A stretch of DNA of 64,000 nt from CAVQCJ01 sp963711005 (GTDB taxonomy: Bacteria > Actinomycetota > Actinomycetes > Prado026), in assembly GCA_963711005.1 (NCBI GenBank), contig CAVQCJ010000002.1, positions 1,612,001 to 1,676,000 of the forward strand, read 5' to 3'. Positions 8,380 to 15,846 of this stretch are shown here, in pieces; the stretch's first letter is position 1, and each line of letters starts with the position of its first letter. The notes under the pieces were generated by a model. It had not been told where the DNA came from. It did not search any database and saw nothing but the letters and a program-made list of their open reading frames with translations. A program made the translations under genes and the position numbers.

Positions 8380-9236
8380 GCCGCTCCGACGTCCTGGTCG
8401 ACGCCGACTGGGTCGAGGCGCACATCGACGACCCGAAGATCGTCCTGGTCGAGGTCGACGAGGACACCAGCGCCTACGACAAGGGCCACATCGCCGGCGC
8501 CGTCCGGATCGACTGGAAGGCCGACCTGCAGGACCCGGTCCGCCGCGACTTCGTCGACAAGGCGCAGTTCGAGGCGCTGCTGTCCGCCAAGGGCATCGGC
8601 AACGACTCCACCGTCGTGCTCTACGGCGGCAACAACAACTGGTTCGCGGCCTACGCCTACTGGTACTTCAAGCTGTACGGGCACCAGGACGTCAAGCTGC
8701 TCGACGGCGGCCGCAAGCGCTGGGAGCTCGACTCCCGCTCGCTCGTGACCGACGTGCCGCAGCGGCCGGCGACCGCGTACACCGCCAAGGAGCAGGACAC
8801 CTCCATCCGTGCGTTCCGCGACGACGTCCTCGGGGCGATCGGCTCGCTCAACCTCGTCGACGTACGGTCGCCGGACGAGTACGCCGGCCGCCTGCTCGCT
8901 CCGGCCCACCTGCCGCAGGAGCAGTCGCAGCGCGGTGGGCACATCCCGACGGCAGCGAACATCCCGTGGTCCAAGGCGGCCAACGACGACGGCACCTTCC
9001 GCAGCGACGACGAGCTCACGACCCTGTACGGGGACGCGGGTGTCGACCTGTCCCAGGACACGATCGCCTACTGCCGCATCGGGGAACGGTCGGCGCACAC
9101 GTGGTTCGTCCTGCACGAGCTGCTCGGGCAGCCGAACGTGCGCAACTACGACGGCTCGTGGACCGAGTACGGCTCGCTCGTCGGCGTCCCCGTGCAGCTC
9201 GGGGACGAGCCGGGCGGCCCGGAAGGCGGCGCCTGA
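8376..9236 (+). CDS. Thiosulfate sulfurtransferase (CysA2/SseA type)
   Basis: 286 residues with two rhodanese domains. The N-terminal one is inactive-type; the C-terminal one holds the persulfide cysteine, Cys233, in the loop YCRIGERS. It transfers sulfane sulfur from thiosulfate (or 3-mercaptopyruvate) to a thiophilic acceptor. It is coupled to DUF4395 (ATGA) and to DUF1416 (TGATG), so the three proteins are probably made in fixed ratio. Homologous to the Rv0815c/Rv3117 (cysA2/cysA3) family. Confidence 0.92.
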   Translation: MSRSDVLVDADWVEAHIDDPKIVLVEVDEDTSAYDKGHIAGAVRIDWKADLQDPVRRDFVDKAQFEALLSAKGIGNDSTVVLYGGNNNWFAAYAYWYFKLYGHQDVKLLDGGRKRWELDSRSLVTDVPQRPATAYTAKEQDTSIRAFRDDVLGAIGSLNLVDVRSPDEYAGRLLAPAHLPQEQSQRGGHIPTAANIPWSKAANDDGTFRSDDELTTLYGDAGVDLSQDTIAYCRIGERSAHTWFVLHELLGQPNVRNYDGSWTEYGSLVGVPVQLGDEPGGPEGGA

Positions 9237-9532
9237 TGTGCGGCGCGACGAAGGGCGGCCTCAGCGTCGAGGGCATCGACGTGACCAAGGAGGCCGTGGT
9301 GCAGGGGGTCGTCGTCCGCGGTGAGAGCCCGGTCGGCGGCGCCTACGTGCGGCTGCTCGACTCCGGCGGCGAGTTCACCGCCGAGGTCCCCACGTCGGCG
9401 AGCGGCCACTTCCGCTTCTTCGCCGCGCCTGGGACGTGGACGCTGCGCGTGCTCGCCCCCGGTGCCGACCCCGTCGACCACTCGGTCGTCGCCCACAAAG
9501 GCGTCGTCGCCGAGGTAGAGATCACCGTCTAG
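9236..9532 (+). CDS. DUF1416 protein (SseC type)
   Basis: 98 residues, starting MCGATKGGLS; the conserved N-terminal Cys2-Gly motif suggests a sulfur-handling role. The rest is an immunoglobulin/transthyretin-like beta domain (VVQGVVVRGESPVGGAYVRL). The ATG overlaps the sulfurtransferase stop. In M. tuberculosis sseC2 is likewise beside cysA2. The exact function is not established. Confidence 0.88.
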   Translation: MCGATKGGLSVEGIDVTKEAVVQGVVVRGESPVGGAYVRLLDSGGEFTAEVPTSASGHFRFFAAPGTWTLRVLAPGADPVDHSVVAHKGVVAEVEITV

Positions 9533-9545
9533 TCCGCCCGACCTC

Positions 9546-9596
9546 GAAGCTACGGGCAGGTAAGGCCGATTTCTGGACTTACCTGCCCGTAGCTTC
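9546..9596. repeat. Palindromic repeat, copy A
   Basis: Two perfect 19-nt arms (9546-9564 and 9578-9596) around a 13-nt loop. The core reads CTACGGGCAGGTAAG. It lies 13 nt after the DUF1416 stop and is followed by CTT. It can serve as a terminator hairpin, but three related copies at 10536, 16451 and 37887 show it is a repeat family. Confidence 0.9.
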
Positions 9597-9642
9597 TTGC
9601 TGTGGATGACGGGGCGGCGGCATCAGTCATGTCGTCCACCCT

Positions 9643-10581
9643 GTGCCGATGCCTCGACCGACACCTCCTCCGGAGGCCTGCGCCCAGGACGGCCTGTTCA
9701 CGGCTCGACAGGCCCGACGCGCCGGCGTGCCGTCGGCTCGGATCCGACGGCAGCTGGCCGACGGCCTCTGGCAGGTGATAGTCGGGGACGTCATGGCTCA
9801 GGCCAGGATCGTGGTCACCCAGAGGCGGCGTCTGAGGGCTGCCGTGCTCGCAGCGGAAGGGGTGCTCAGCCACGCCTCGGCAGCCGGCCTCTGGGACCTC
9901 CCAGTGCCTGATCGCGGCGAGCCCGCCCTCCATGTGACAGTCGCGGTCGGCGCTCATCCACGGGTCGCGGGCGTACACGTGCATCGGCGAGCCCTGGCTA
10001 CCGGTGATCGCAGCGTGCTGTACGGGCTTCCTCTCACGTCTCGGTTCCGCACGGTGGCCGACTGTCTGTCGACCTGGCCGATGAGCGCGGCTGCGAACCT
10101 GTTGGACCACGCTCTCCGGACTCGGGTGGTGGCCGTTCACGAGATGGATCGGCTCGTCGCCGACGCGAAGGGTACGCACGGGGTCGGTCAGTTGCGCCGG
10201 CTGGTGCAGTCCGCATCGGACGGGAGCTGGTCGGCTGCCGAGCGGCGACTCCACCAGCTGCTGCGAGCGGCGGGCGTCGAGGGGTGGGTGGCCAACCATC
10301 CTCGGCGGCTCGCGCACCGCAGGCGCGTCGTCGTCGACGTCTGGTTCGAGGAGGCGCGTCTCGCGGTCGAGATCGACGGCCAGGCCTGGCACGTCTCTCC
10401 GGAACGGTTCCAACGGGACCGGGAACGACAGAACGCCCTGGTGCTGTCGGGCTGCACCGTCCTGCGATTCACCTGGGCGGACCTCACGCAGTCACCAGCA
10501 GCGGTGATCGCCGAGATCCAAGCCGCCCTCTCGAGAACCTACGGGCTGGTAAGGCCGGAAGATGGCCTTACCAGCCCGTAG
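9643..10581 (+). CDS. AbiEi-like/DUF559 (Vsr-like nuclease fold) protein
   Basis: 312 residues from GTG 9643 (ATG 9649 is an alternative). The N-terminus resembles the winged-helix AbiEi-type region (GLFTARQARRAGVPSARIRRQL). The C-terminus is a DUF559 domain of the PD-(D/E)xK/Vsr superfamily: VVDVWFEEARLAVEIDGQAWH, then RDRERQNALVLSGCTVLRFTW. Such genes are numerous and scattered in actinobacterial genomes; their function is unproven, with toxin-antitoxin, defence and repair all suggested. This copy interrupts the otherwise conserved order between DUF1416 and DsrE/nitrobindin, and is bounded by palindromes A and B; its last codons and TAG stop lie inside palindrome B. Confidence 0.78.
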   Translation: MPMPRPTPPPEACAQDGLFTARQARRAGVPSARIRRQLADGLWQVIVGDVMAQARIVVTQRRRLRAAVLAAEGVLSHASAAGLWDLPVPDRGEPALHVTVAVGAHPRVAGVHVHRRALATGDRSVLYGLPLTSRFRTVADCLSTWPMSAAANLLDHALRTRVVAVHEMDRLVADAKGTHGVGQLRRLVQSASDGSWSAAERRLHQLLRAAGVEGWVANHPRRLAHRRRVVVDVWFEEARLAVEIDGQAWHVSPERFQRDRERQNALVLSGCTVLRFTWADLTQSPAAVIAEIQAALSRTYGLVRPEDGLTSP

Positions 10582-10584
10582 GTT
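10536..10584. repeat. Palindromic repeat, copy B
   Basis: Two perfect 21-nt arms (10536-10556 and 10564-10584) with a 7-nt loop; core CTACGGGCTGGTAAGGCC. It differs from copies A and C by one base pair of the stem (GCT/AGC in place of GCA/TGC), with the change compensated in the other arm. It overlaps the last codons of the DUF559 gene and lies 8 nt before the end of the convergent DsrE-like gene, so it may terminate both. Confidence 0.9.
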
Positions 10585-10592
10585 TCGAAGGG

Positions 10593-10952
10593 TCAGTAGA
10601 CGAGGGCCTGGGCGGTGTCGGTGGTGGCCTCGGCGACGAAGGCGGCGGCACCCGCGATCCGTACGCCGGGCAGCAGGTCGTCGGCCGTCAGGCCACGGCG
10701 CCCGGCGCACTGCGTGCACACCGTCAGCGTCCCGCCGGCGAGCACGGCGTCCCTCAGCTGGGCGAGCGGCGCCGACCCCTCCAGGACGAAGGCCTCCGCC
10801 CGCCCGGGCACCGCGAGCCATGACGCCTCGCCGGTCAGCCACAGCGACACGGCCACCCCGGCCGACAGCGCCGTCGCCGCCACGGTGAACGCCTGCGAGC
10901 ACCGCTCCGGCTCCTCGGCCCCCACGGTCACCTTCACCACCAGGTCGCGCAT
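10593..10952 (-). CDS. DsrE/DsrF-like protein
   Basis: 119 residues from ATG 10952. It has the DsrE-like alpha/beta fold with an N-terminal LVVKVTVGAEEPERCSQAF, a middle GVAVSLWLTGEA and a CTQCAGRRG loop. DsrE-family proteins carry persulfide sulfur on a Cys; the CxxC here could do so, which is inference. Convergent with the DUF559 gene and divergent from the small membrane peptide. Confidence 0.75.
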   Translation of the reverse strand: MRDLVVKVTVGAEEPERCSQAFTVAATALSAGVAVSLWLTGEASWLAVPGRAEAFVLEGSAPLAQLRDAVLAGGTLTVCTQCAGRRGLTADDLLPGVRIAGAAAFVAEATTDTAQALVY

Positions 10953-10976
10953 GCCGGTCAGCCTACGGGCGCGCAC

Positions 10977-10982
10977 TACAGT
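10977..10982 (+). promoter_or_regulatory. -10 box of leaderless small membrane peptide gene
   Basis: TACAGT followed by exactly 7 nt and GTG 10990. No Shine-Dalgarno is possible in that gap. Confidence 0.6.
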
Positions 10983-10989
10983 GGCGACC

Positions 10990-11091
10990 GTGCTGGAGTC
11001 CATCTACACGGCGCTGCTGATCGCCGTCGCGCTGGCCGTGGTCTGGTTCGCCGCCGCGATGGTCCGCAGGCTCTACCGCGACCAGGACTGA
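10990..11091 (+). CDS. 33-residue single-pass membrane peptide
   Basis: GTG start at 10990, TGA at 11089-11091. One hydrophobic helix (YTALLIAVALAVVWFAAAMV) is followed by the basic tail RRLYRDQD, giving an N-out/C-in single-pass topology. Similar tiny proteins sit ahead of the nitrobindin gene in other actinobacteria. A leaderless promoter box and a tight 26-nt gap to nitrobindin support it as a real gene. Function unknown. Confidence 0.72.
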   Translation: MLESIYTALLIAVALAVVWFAAAMVRRLYRDQD

Positions 11092-11117
11092 CACCGACCC
11101 AGACAGGAGCCCAGACC

Positions 11118-11616
11118 GTGCCCGTCGAGCTGTCCGCGGACCTGCCGGCCGAGCTGGTCCCGCTGGCCTGGCTGATCGGCCACTGGGAGGGCGCCGGGGT
11201 CGGTGGGTACCCGTCGGTCGAGAGCTTCCGGTTCGGGCAGGAGGTCGACTTCGGACACATCGGGAAGCCGTTCCTCACGTACGTCTCCCGCAGCTGGCTC
11301 CTGGACGACGACGGCCGGCCGGTGCGGCCGCTGGCGACCGAGACCGGCTACTGGCGACCGCAGCCCGACGGTGCGCTCGAGGTGATGCTGGCGCACCCGA
11401 CCGGCTACGCGGAGATCTGGCTGGGCACCGTGACCGGCGCCAAGATCGAGCTGACCACCGACGTCGTCGTCCGGACGGCCTCGGCGAAGGAGTACACCGG
11501 CGGACACCCGGCTGTACGGCCAGGTGGAGGGCGACCTGCTCTGGGCGTTCGACATGGCCGCGGTGGGCGAGTCGCTGCAGTCGCACCTGTCCGGACGGCT
11601 GAAGAAGGTCGGCTGA
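11118..11616 (+). CDS. Nitrobindin / FABP-family heme protein (one-base frameshift)
   Basis: About 165 residues if corrected. A ten-stranded beta-barrel of the nitrobindin family, which binds ferric heme and handles NO or peroxynitrite. The signature HWEGAGVGGYP is near residue 23. After SAKEYTGG the frame is lost; removal of one base near 11504 (GGACACC to GGCACC) restores TRLYGQVEGDLLWAFDMA and the C-terminal QSHLSGRLKKVG with the His heme ligand, ending at TGA 11614. Otherwise the frame runs on antisensically into fur. Start GTG 11118 after AGGAG. The syntenic mycobacterial gene is Rv0813c. Confidence 0.82.
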
Positions 11617-11619
11617 GCG

Positions 11620-12093
11620 GTGACGCTGCGGGAACGCCTGCACAGCGAGGGGCTGCGGATGACCCCGCAGCGCCAGATCGTCCTGGACGCCGTCACCCGG
11701 CTGGGCCACGCGACCCCCGAGGCGGTCTGCGCCGAGGTGGCCAGAGCGGACCCGGGCGTCAACCCGTCGACGGTGTACCGGACGCTCGAGCTGTTCGAGC
11801 GGCTCGGCGTGATCCGGCACGCCCATCTGGGGCCGGGGGCGGCGACCTACCACCCGGGCGACGACACGGCGCACCTGCACCTGGTCTGCGAGTCCTGCGG
11901 AACGGTGACCGAGGCCGACCTGGCGCTGGCGGACCAGCTGGTGGGAAGGCTGCGGGACGTCCACGGGTTCACCCCTGATGTGGGACACATGGCGATCTCG
12001 GGGACCTGCGCCGCCTGCGCCTCGGGCGCCGCGCACCACGCCGACCATGCCGACCACCACGCCGAGCACGCTGAGCAGTGGGCGCACCGATGA
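11620..12093 (+). CDS. Fur-family metalloregulator
   Basis: 157 residues. N-terminal winged helix (RMTPQRQIVLDAV; NPSTVYRTLELFERLGVI) and C-terminal dimerisation domain with His-rich metal site (HLHLVCESCG) and structural zinc pairs C90/C93 and C130/C133. The extreme C-terminus is unusually His-rich (HHADHADHHAEHAE), suggesting zinc or nickel buffering. GTG start 3 nt after nitrobindin, and ATGA overlap with ygfZ. Which metal it senses cannot be decided; Zur-like is plausible. Confidence 0.87.
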   Translation: MTLRERLHSEGLRMTPQRQIVLDAVTRLGHATPEAVCAEVARADPGVNPSTVYRTLELFERLGVIRHAHLGPGAATYHPGDDTAHLHLVCESCGTVTEADLALADQLVGRLRDVHGFTPDVGHMAISGTCAACASGAAHHADHADHHAEHAEQWAHR

Positions 12094-12995
12094 CCGCGCC
12101 GGCCACGCACGCGGTCCCGGTCGAGGCCGGCCCGGACGCCGGAGCGCCCTGGCACTACGGCGACCCGTACGCCGAGGAGCGTGCGTTCGAGGCCGGTGAC
12201 GCAGTCGTCGACCTCTCGCACCGCCCGGTGCTCCGGGTGGCCGGAGCCGACCGGCTGACCTGGCTGCACGCGCTGACCTCCCAGCACCTGACCGAGCTGC
12301 CGCCGGGCGTGTGGACGCAGGCGCTGATCCTGTCCCCGCACGGCCACGTCGAGCACCACCTGACGCTGGTGGACGACGGCTCGGCCGTCCTCGCGCACGT
12401 CGAGCCGGGCACGCTCGACGCCCTCGCGGCGTACCTGCGCTCGATGGTCTTCTGGTCCGCGGTCGAGGTCGACGACGTCACAGCCGACTTCGCGGTCGTA
12501 CGGTCGCTCGCAGGCGACCGCTTCGTCGCGCGGGCCGACCTCGACCGGGAGCTGGCTGCGGCCGGCCGCCCGGCCGGGCTCTGGGCGCACGAGGCGGTCC
12601 GGGTCAAGGCCGGGGTCCCGCGGCTGGGCTTCGAGACCGACCACCGGACGATCCCGGCCGAGGTCGGCTGGATCGGCCCCGCCGTGCACCTGGACAAGGG
12701 CTGCTACCGCGGTCAGGAGACGGTCGCCCGGGTGCACAACCTGGGCCGGCCGCCGCGCCGCCTGGTCCTCCTGCACCTGGACGGCTCGCAGTCGCTGCTG
12801 CCCGCGCACGGCGACCCCGTGACCGGCGCGGAAGGACGGCAGGTCGGGTTCGTCGGCACCGCCGTGCGCGACAACGAGCTCGGACCGATCGCGCTCGCGC
12901 TGGTCAAGCGGACCGTCGAGGACGGCGCCACCCTGCTCGCGGGTCCACCCGAGGGCGCCGTGCCCGCGGCCGTCGAGAGCCCGCCGCAGCCATGA
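12090..12995 (+). CDS. ygfZ: YgfZ/GcvT-like folate-binding protein
   Basis: 301 residues from ATG 12090, overlapping the fur stop. A tetrahydrofolate-binding, GcvT-fold protein that supports iron-sulfur cluster proteins. The hallmark K-G-C-Y-x-G-Q-E appears as DKGCYRGQET in the second half; the N-terminal DRLTWLHALTSQHLTELPPG is typical. The neighbours fur and nitrobindin suggest an iron/redox operon. Confidence 0.87.
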   Translation: MTAPATHAVPVEAGPDAGAPWHYGDPYAEERAFEAGDAVVDLSHRPVLRVAGADRLTWLHALTSQHLTELPPGVWTQALILSPHGHVEHHLTLVDDGSAVLAHVEPGTLDALAAYLRSMVFWSAVEVDDVTADFAVVRSLAGDRFVARADLDRELAAAGRPAGLWAHEAVRVKAGVPRLGFETDHRTIPAEVGWIGPAVHLDKGCYRGQETVARVHNLGRPPRRLVLLHLDGSQSLLPAHGDPVTGAEGRQVGFVGTAVRDNELGPIALALVKRTVEDGATLLAGPPEGAVPAAVESPPQP

Positions 12996-13828
12996 GCGCC
13001 CAGCCGTACCAGTACGCGGAGCCACCGCCGGCGGGACCGCGACGACCGTCCGCCGGACGGGGCCTGTGGGTCAGCGGAATCGTCGTCGCCGCGGTCGGGC
13101 TGGTGCTGGCGATCGTCTCGGCGATCCTGCTGCTCGGCGGTGTCGTCTCCGCTGTGAACGACCAGCTGACCGCACCGCTGCTGGACTCCCAGGGCACGAA
13201 CGCGGTCAGCCTCGAGCCCGGGACGTACCTCGTCTTCGAGAACTCGGGGGTGATCCCGATGTCGGCGTCCGACGTGACCGTGAACGGCCCGGACGGGCAG
13301 GGCGTCGCCGTGAGCGCCCCCGACGTCGACGAGCGCTTCAGCCGGTACGGCCAGGAGTTCGTCGCGATCGCCCAGTTCGATGCCGGTCAGTCCGGCCAGT
13401 ACGAACTGACCGTCGCGCAGTCCGACACCGGGACCCAGCTCGTGGTCGCGCCCGGGCTCACGTCGAAGGTGGTCGACCGCGCGGGGTGGATCCTCGGGAT
13501 CCTCGGCGGCGGCGTACTCGTCCTCGTCGGCCTGGTGCTGTTCGCCGTCGGCCTGACCCAGCGCAGCCGCGCGCGCCGGCCCGCCGTCGCTGCGGGGGAC
13601 CCGTCCGCAGTCGGCTACCCGCCGGCGTACAGCACCCCGACGTACAGCACCCCGACGTACAGCACCCCGACGTACAGCACCCCGACGTACAGCACCCCGA
13701 CGTACAGCACCCCGACGTACGCCGTCCCGGCCGTGCCGCCCGCGGGCTGGTACCCGGACCCGGACCCCTCGCGGCCGGGCGGGCGCCGCTACTGGGACGG
13801 CTCGACCTGGACCGGCCACATCGCCTGA
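12992..13828 (+). CDS. Two-TM protein with DUF2510 domain and TYSTP repeats
   Basis: 278 residues, ATG overlapping the ygfZ stop. A membrane helix at about 25-52 (VSGIVVAAVGLVLAIVSAILLL), an extracytoplasmic beta-rich region, and a second helix at about 166-190 (ILGILGGGVLVLVGLVLFAVG). Then a Thr/Tyr/Ser/Pro repeat (six TYSTP units) and a C-terminal DUF2510 motif (AGWYPDP...RYWDGSTWTGHIA). DUF2510 is a short, mostly membrane-associated actinobacterial module of unknown function. Confidence 0.78.
   Translation: MSAQPYQYAEPPPAGPRRPSAGRGLWVSGIVVAAVGLVLAIVSAILLLGGVVSAVNDQLTAPLLDSQGTNAVSLEPGTYLVFENSGVIPMSASDVTVNGPDGQGVAVSAPDVDERFSRYGQEFVAIAQFDAGQSGQYELTVAQSDTGTQLVVAPGLTSKVVDRAGWILGILGGGVLVLVGLVLFAVGLTQRSRARRPAVAAGDPSAVGYPPAYSTPTYSTPTYSTPTYSTPTYSTPTYSTPTYAVPAVPPAGWYPDPDPSRPGGRRYWDGSTWTGHIA
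13627..13720. repeat. 15-bp perfect tandem repeat inside the DUF2510 gene
   Basis: Six identical 15-bp units (GTACAGCACCCCGAC) from 13627 to 13716 plus GTAC. It is in frame and encodes YSTPT repeats. Perfect identity at third positions points to recent slippage expansion, so length may vary between strains. Confidence 0.92.
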
Positions 13829-13907
13829 ACCGTCGCCGCACCGCCGACCGGGTCACAGTCACCTGACCGGCTCAGCGAAGTCACCCTGAGTCGCCGCGCA
13901 CTGCACG

Positions 13908-13913
13908 TACAGT
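13908..13913 (+). promoter_or_regulatory. -10 box of leaderless DUF4012 gene
   Basis: TACAGT followed by 6 nt and GTG 13920. The hexamer and following GGCG are identical to the box at 10977. Confidence 0.6.
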
Positions 13914-13919
13914 GGCGCC

Positions 13920-15764
13920 GTGTCCCGGCACCGGCGTCCCGGAGACAGGCCCACCGCAGACCGGCACGGAGCCGCCCGGCACCGCGGACGGCGGACGTTC
14001 GCCTTCCGCGTCCTGGCCGGCGTCCTGCTCGTGGTCGCGGCGGCTGCCGCCTGGATGGCCTGGTCCGGTCTGCGCGCCAGGGACGAGCTCACAGCGGCGC
14101 GCACCGACGTGTCCCGGCTGCGGGCCGCCCTGGTCGCCGGGGACCACGACGACGCGCTGGAAGTCCTGGACGACGCCCGAACGCACGCGGCGAACGCGCG
14201 CGGCCTCACCGGCGACCCGCTCTGGCGGGCCGTGGGGACGGTCCCGTTCCTGGGCCGGACCCCGCGGGCGATCACCGAGGCCACCGATGTGCTGGCCGCC
14301 GCCGTCGACGGCGTGCTGCCCGACCTCGTGGATGCCGCCTCGCGCCTGGCCCCCGGCCGGATCCGCGAAGGCGACCGCGTCGACGTGGCGGCCGTCGCCG
14401 CGGCCCAGCCGTCCGTCGACGCCGCCCGTGCGGCGCTGGCCCCGTTGGAGTCGCGGCTGACCGCGATCGACCTCGGCGGGGTGGCGAGCCCGGTCGCCAC
14501 CGGGGTGGTGTCGCTGCGCCGCCAGGTCGGCGGTCTGTCCGTGGACCTGGCCGCGGTGTCCACGGCGTCCCGGGTGCTGCCGAGCATGCTCGGCTCCGAG
14601 GCTGCGCGGCACTACCTCGTGGTGTTCCAGAACAACGCGGAGTCGCGGGGGACCGGTGGGCTGGTCGGCGCCTACGCCGTGGTCACCGCGAGCGCGGGAC
14701 GGCTGACGGTCGACAGCCTGGGCACCGACTCCGACCTGAGGTCCGCGGCCAGGCCCGTGCTCGACCTCGGGCCGCAGTACGAGGCGATGTTCGGCGACGA
14801 CCCGGCCCTGTGGGCGAACACCAACCTCAGCGCGCACTTCCCGTACGCCGCCCGGCAGCAGCTCGAGCTGTGGCGGCGCCAGCACGGGCAGCAGCTGGAC
14901 GGTGTCATCGCCGTCGACCCGGTGACGCTGGGGTACCTGCTGGAGGTCACCGGGCCGGCGCGGCTGCCGGACGGCACGACGCTCAACGGGTCCGGGATCG
15001 CGGCGCTCACGCTGCGGCAGGTGTACGCCCGCTACCCATCGCCGACGCAGAACGCGCAGCGCAAGCAGTTCCTGCAGGCGGTGGCCACGGCGGCGTTGAC
15101 CAAGGTGCTGAGCGGGACCGGGGACTCCCAGGCGATGGTTCGGGCGCTGGGCCGGGCCGCCGGGGAGCGCCGCCTCCTGGTCTACAGCGCGCACGCCGAC
15201 GAGGAGGCGCTGATCGCCGGCACCGCCGTCTCCGGGGTGGTGGACGACAGTCCCGGCCCGTATGTCGGGGTGGCGTTCGACAACGCCTCCGGAAGCAAGA
15301 TCGACTTCTACACGGCCGCCTCGCTGTCCTACGTGCTCAGCTGTACCGACGGAGCCGGCGCGGTGGTCTCGACGGTCACGCTCACGCTCCACGACGGTGC
15401 TCCGTCCTCGGGGCTGCCCGAGTACGCGGGCTACCGGCTCGACCGGGGCCCGATGACCTCGCCGGCCGGGCTCGGCGGCGACGGCTCGGTGCTCGACCGG
15501 GTACTGGTCTACCTGGCCGAGGGCGCCCAGGTGACCGGCGCGACGCTGGACGGCGGTTCGGTCGCGGTCTCCCCGGGCGTGGACGGGGCGGGGGACGGGC
15601 GCCCGGTGGTGTCGCTCCCGGTCGAGCTGAAGGCCGGGCAGACCCGGGTGCTGGTCCTGCAGTTGACCGAGCCAACGCCCGGAGCCCGGATCCCGGTCCG
15701 GGCCTGGGTCGCCCCGCTGGTCCAGACCCCCACCACTACGGTCACCGCGTCCACCTGCCGATAA
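13920..15764 (+). CDS. DUF4012 membrane-anchored protein
   Basis: 614 residues. A basic N-terminus and one membrane helix (VLAGVLLVVAAAAAWMAW, about 30-48), then a large extracytoplasmic DUF4012 region containing YLVVFQNNAESRGTGGLVGAYAVV-type sequence around residue 240. DUF4012 proteins often lie in or beside exopolysaccharide loci; their role is not established. The next gene encodes a sortase-like surface protein, and a polysaccharide locus begins 0.9 kb downstream on the other strand. Confidence 0.8.
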   Translation: MSRHRRPGDRPTADRHGAARHRGRRTFAFRVLAGVLLVVAAAAAWMAWSGLRARDELTAARTDVSRLRAALVAGDHDDALEVLDDARTHAANARGLTGDPLWRAVGTVPFLGRTPRAITEATDVLAAAVDGVLPDLVDAASRLAPGRIREGDRVDVAAVAAAQPSVDAARAALAPLESRLTAIDLGGVASPVATGVVSLRRQVGGLSVDLAAVSTASRVLPSMLGSEAARHYLVVFQNNAESRGTGGLVGAYAVVTASAGRLTVDSLGTDSDLRSAARPVLDLGPQYEAMFGDDPALWANTNLSAHFPYAARQQLELWRRQHGQQLDGVIAVDPVTLGYLLEVTGPARLPDGTTLNGSGIAALTLRQVYARYPSPTQNAQRKQFLQAVATAALTKVLSGTGDSQAMVRALGRAAGERRLLVYSAHADEEALIAGTAVSGVVDDSPGPYVGVAFDNASGSKIDFYTAASLSYVLSCTDGAGAVVSTVTLTLHDGAPSSGLPEYAGYRLDRGPMTSPAGLGGDGSVLDRVLVYLAEGAQVTGATLDGGSVAVSPGVDGAGDGRPVVSLPVELKAGQTRVLVLQLTEPTPGARIPVRAWVAPLVQTPTTTVTASTCR

Positions 15765-15846
15765 CGCCCGGGGGACCCTTCTCCGGGCCGCCACCGCTGT
15801 CCGGTGGGCCCCCGTGTCCGGTTTGTCTCGACTGGGGAGTTCTCCG

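Noticed and set aside
9643..10581. Transposase or insertion sequence between palindromes A and B
   Set aside because: No transposase motif; the protein has a DUF559 fold, and no target-site duplication is visible.
13627..13720. CRISPR-like array
   Set aside because: Units are 15 bp, directly abutting without spacers, and in frame inside a gene.
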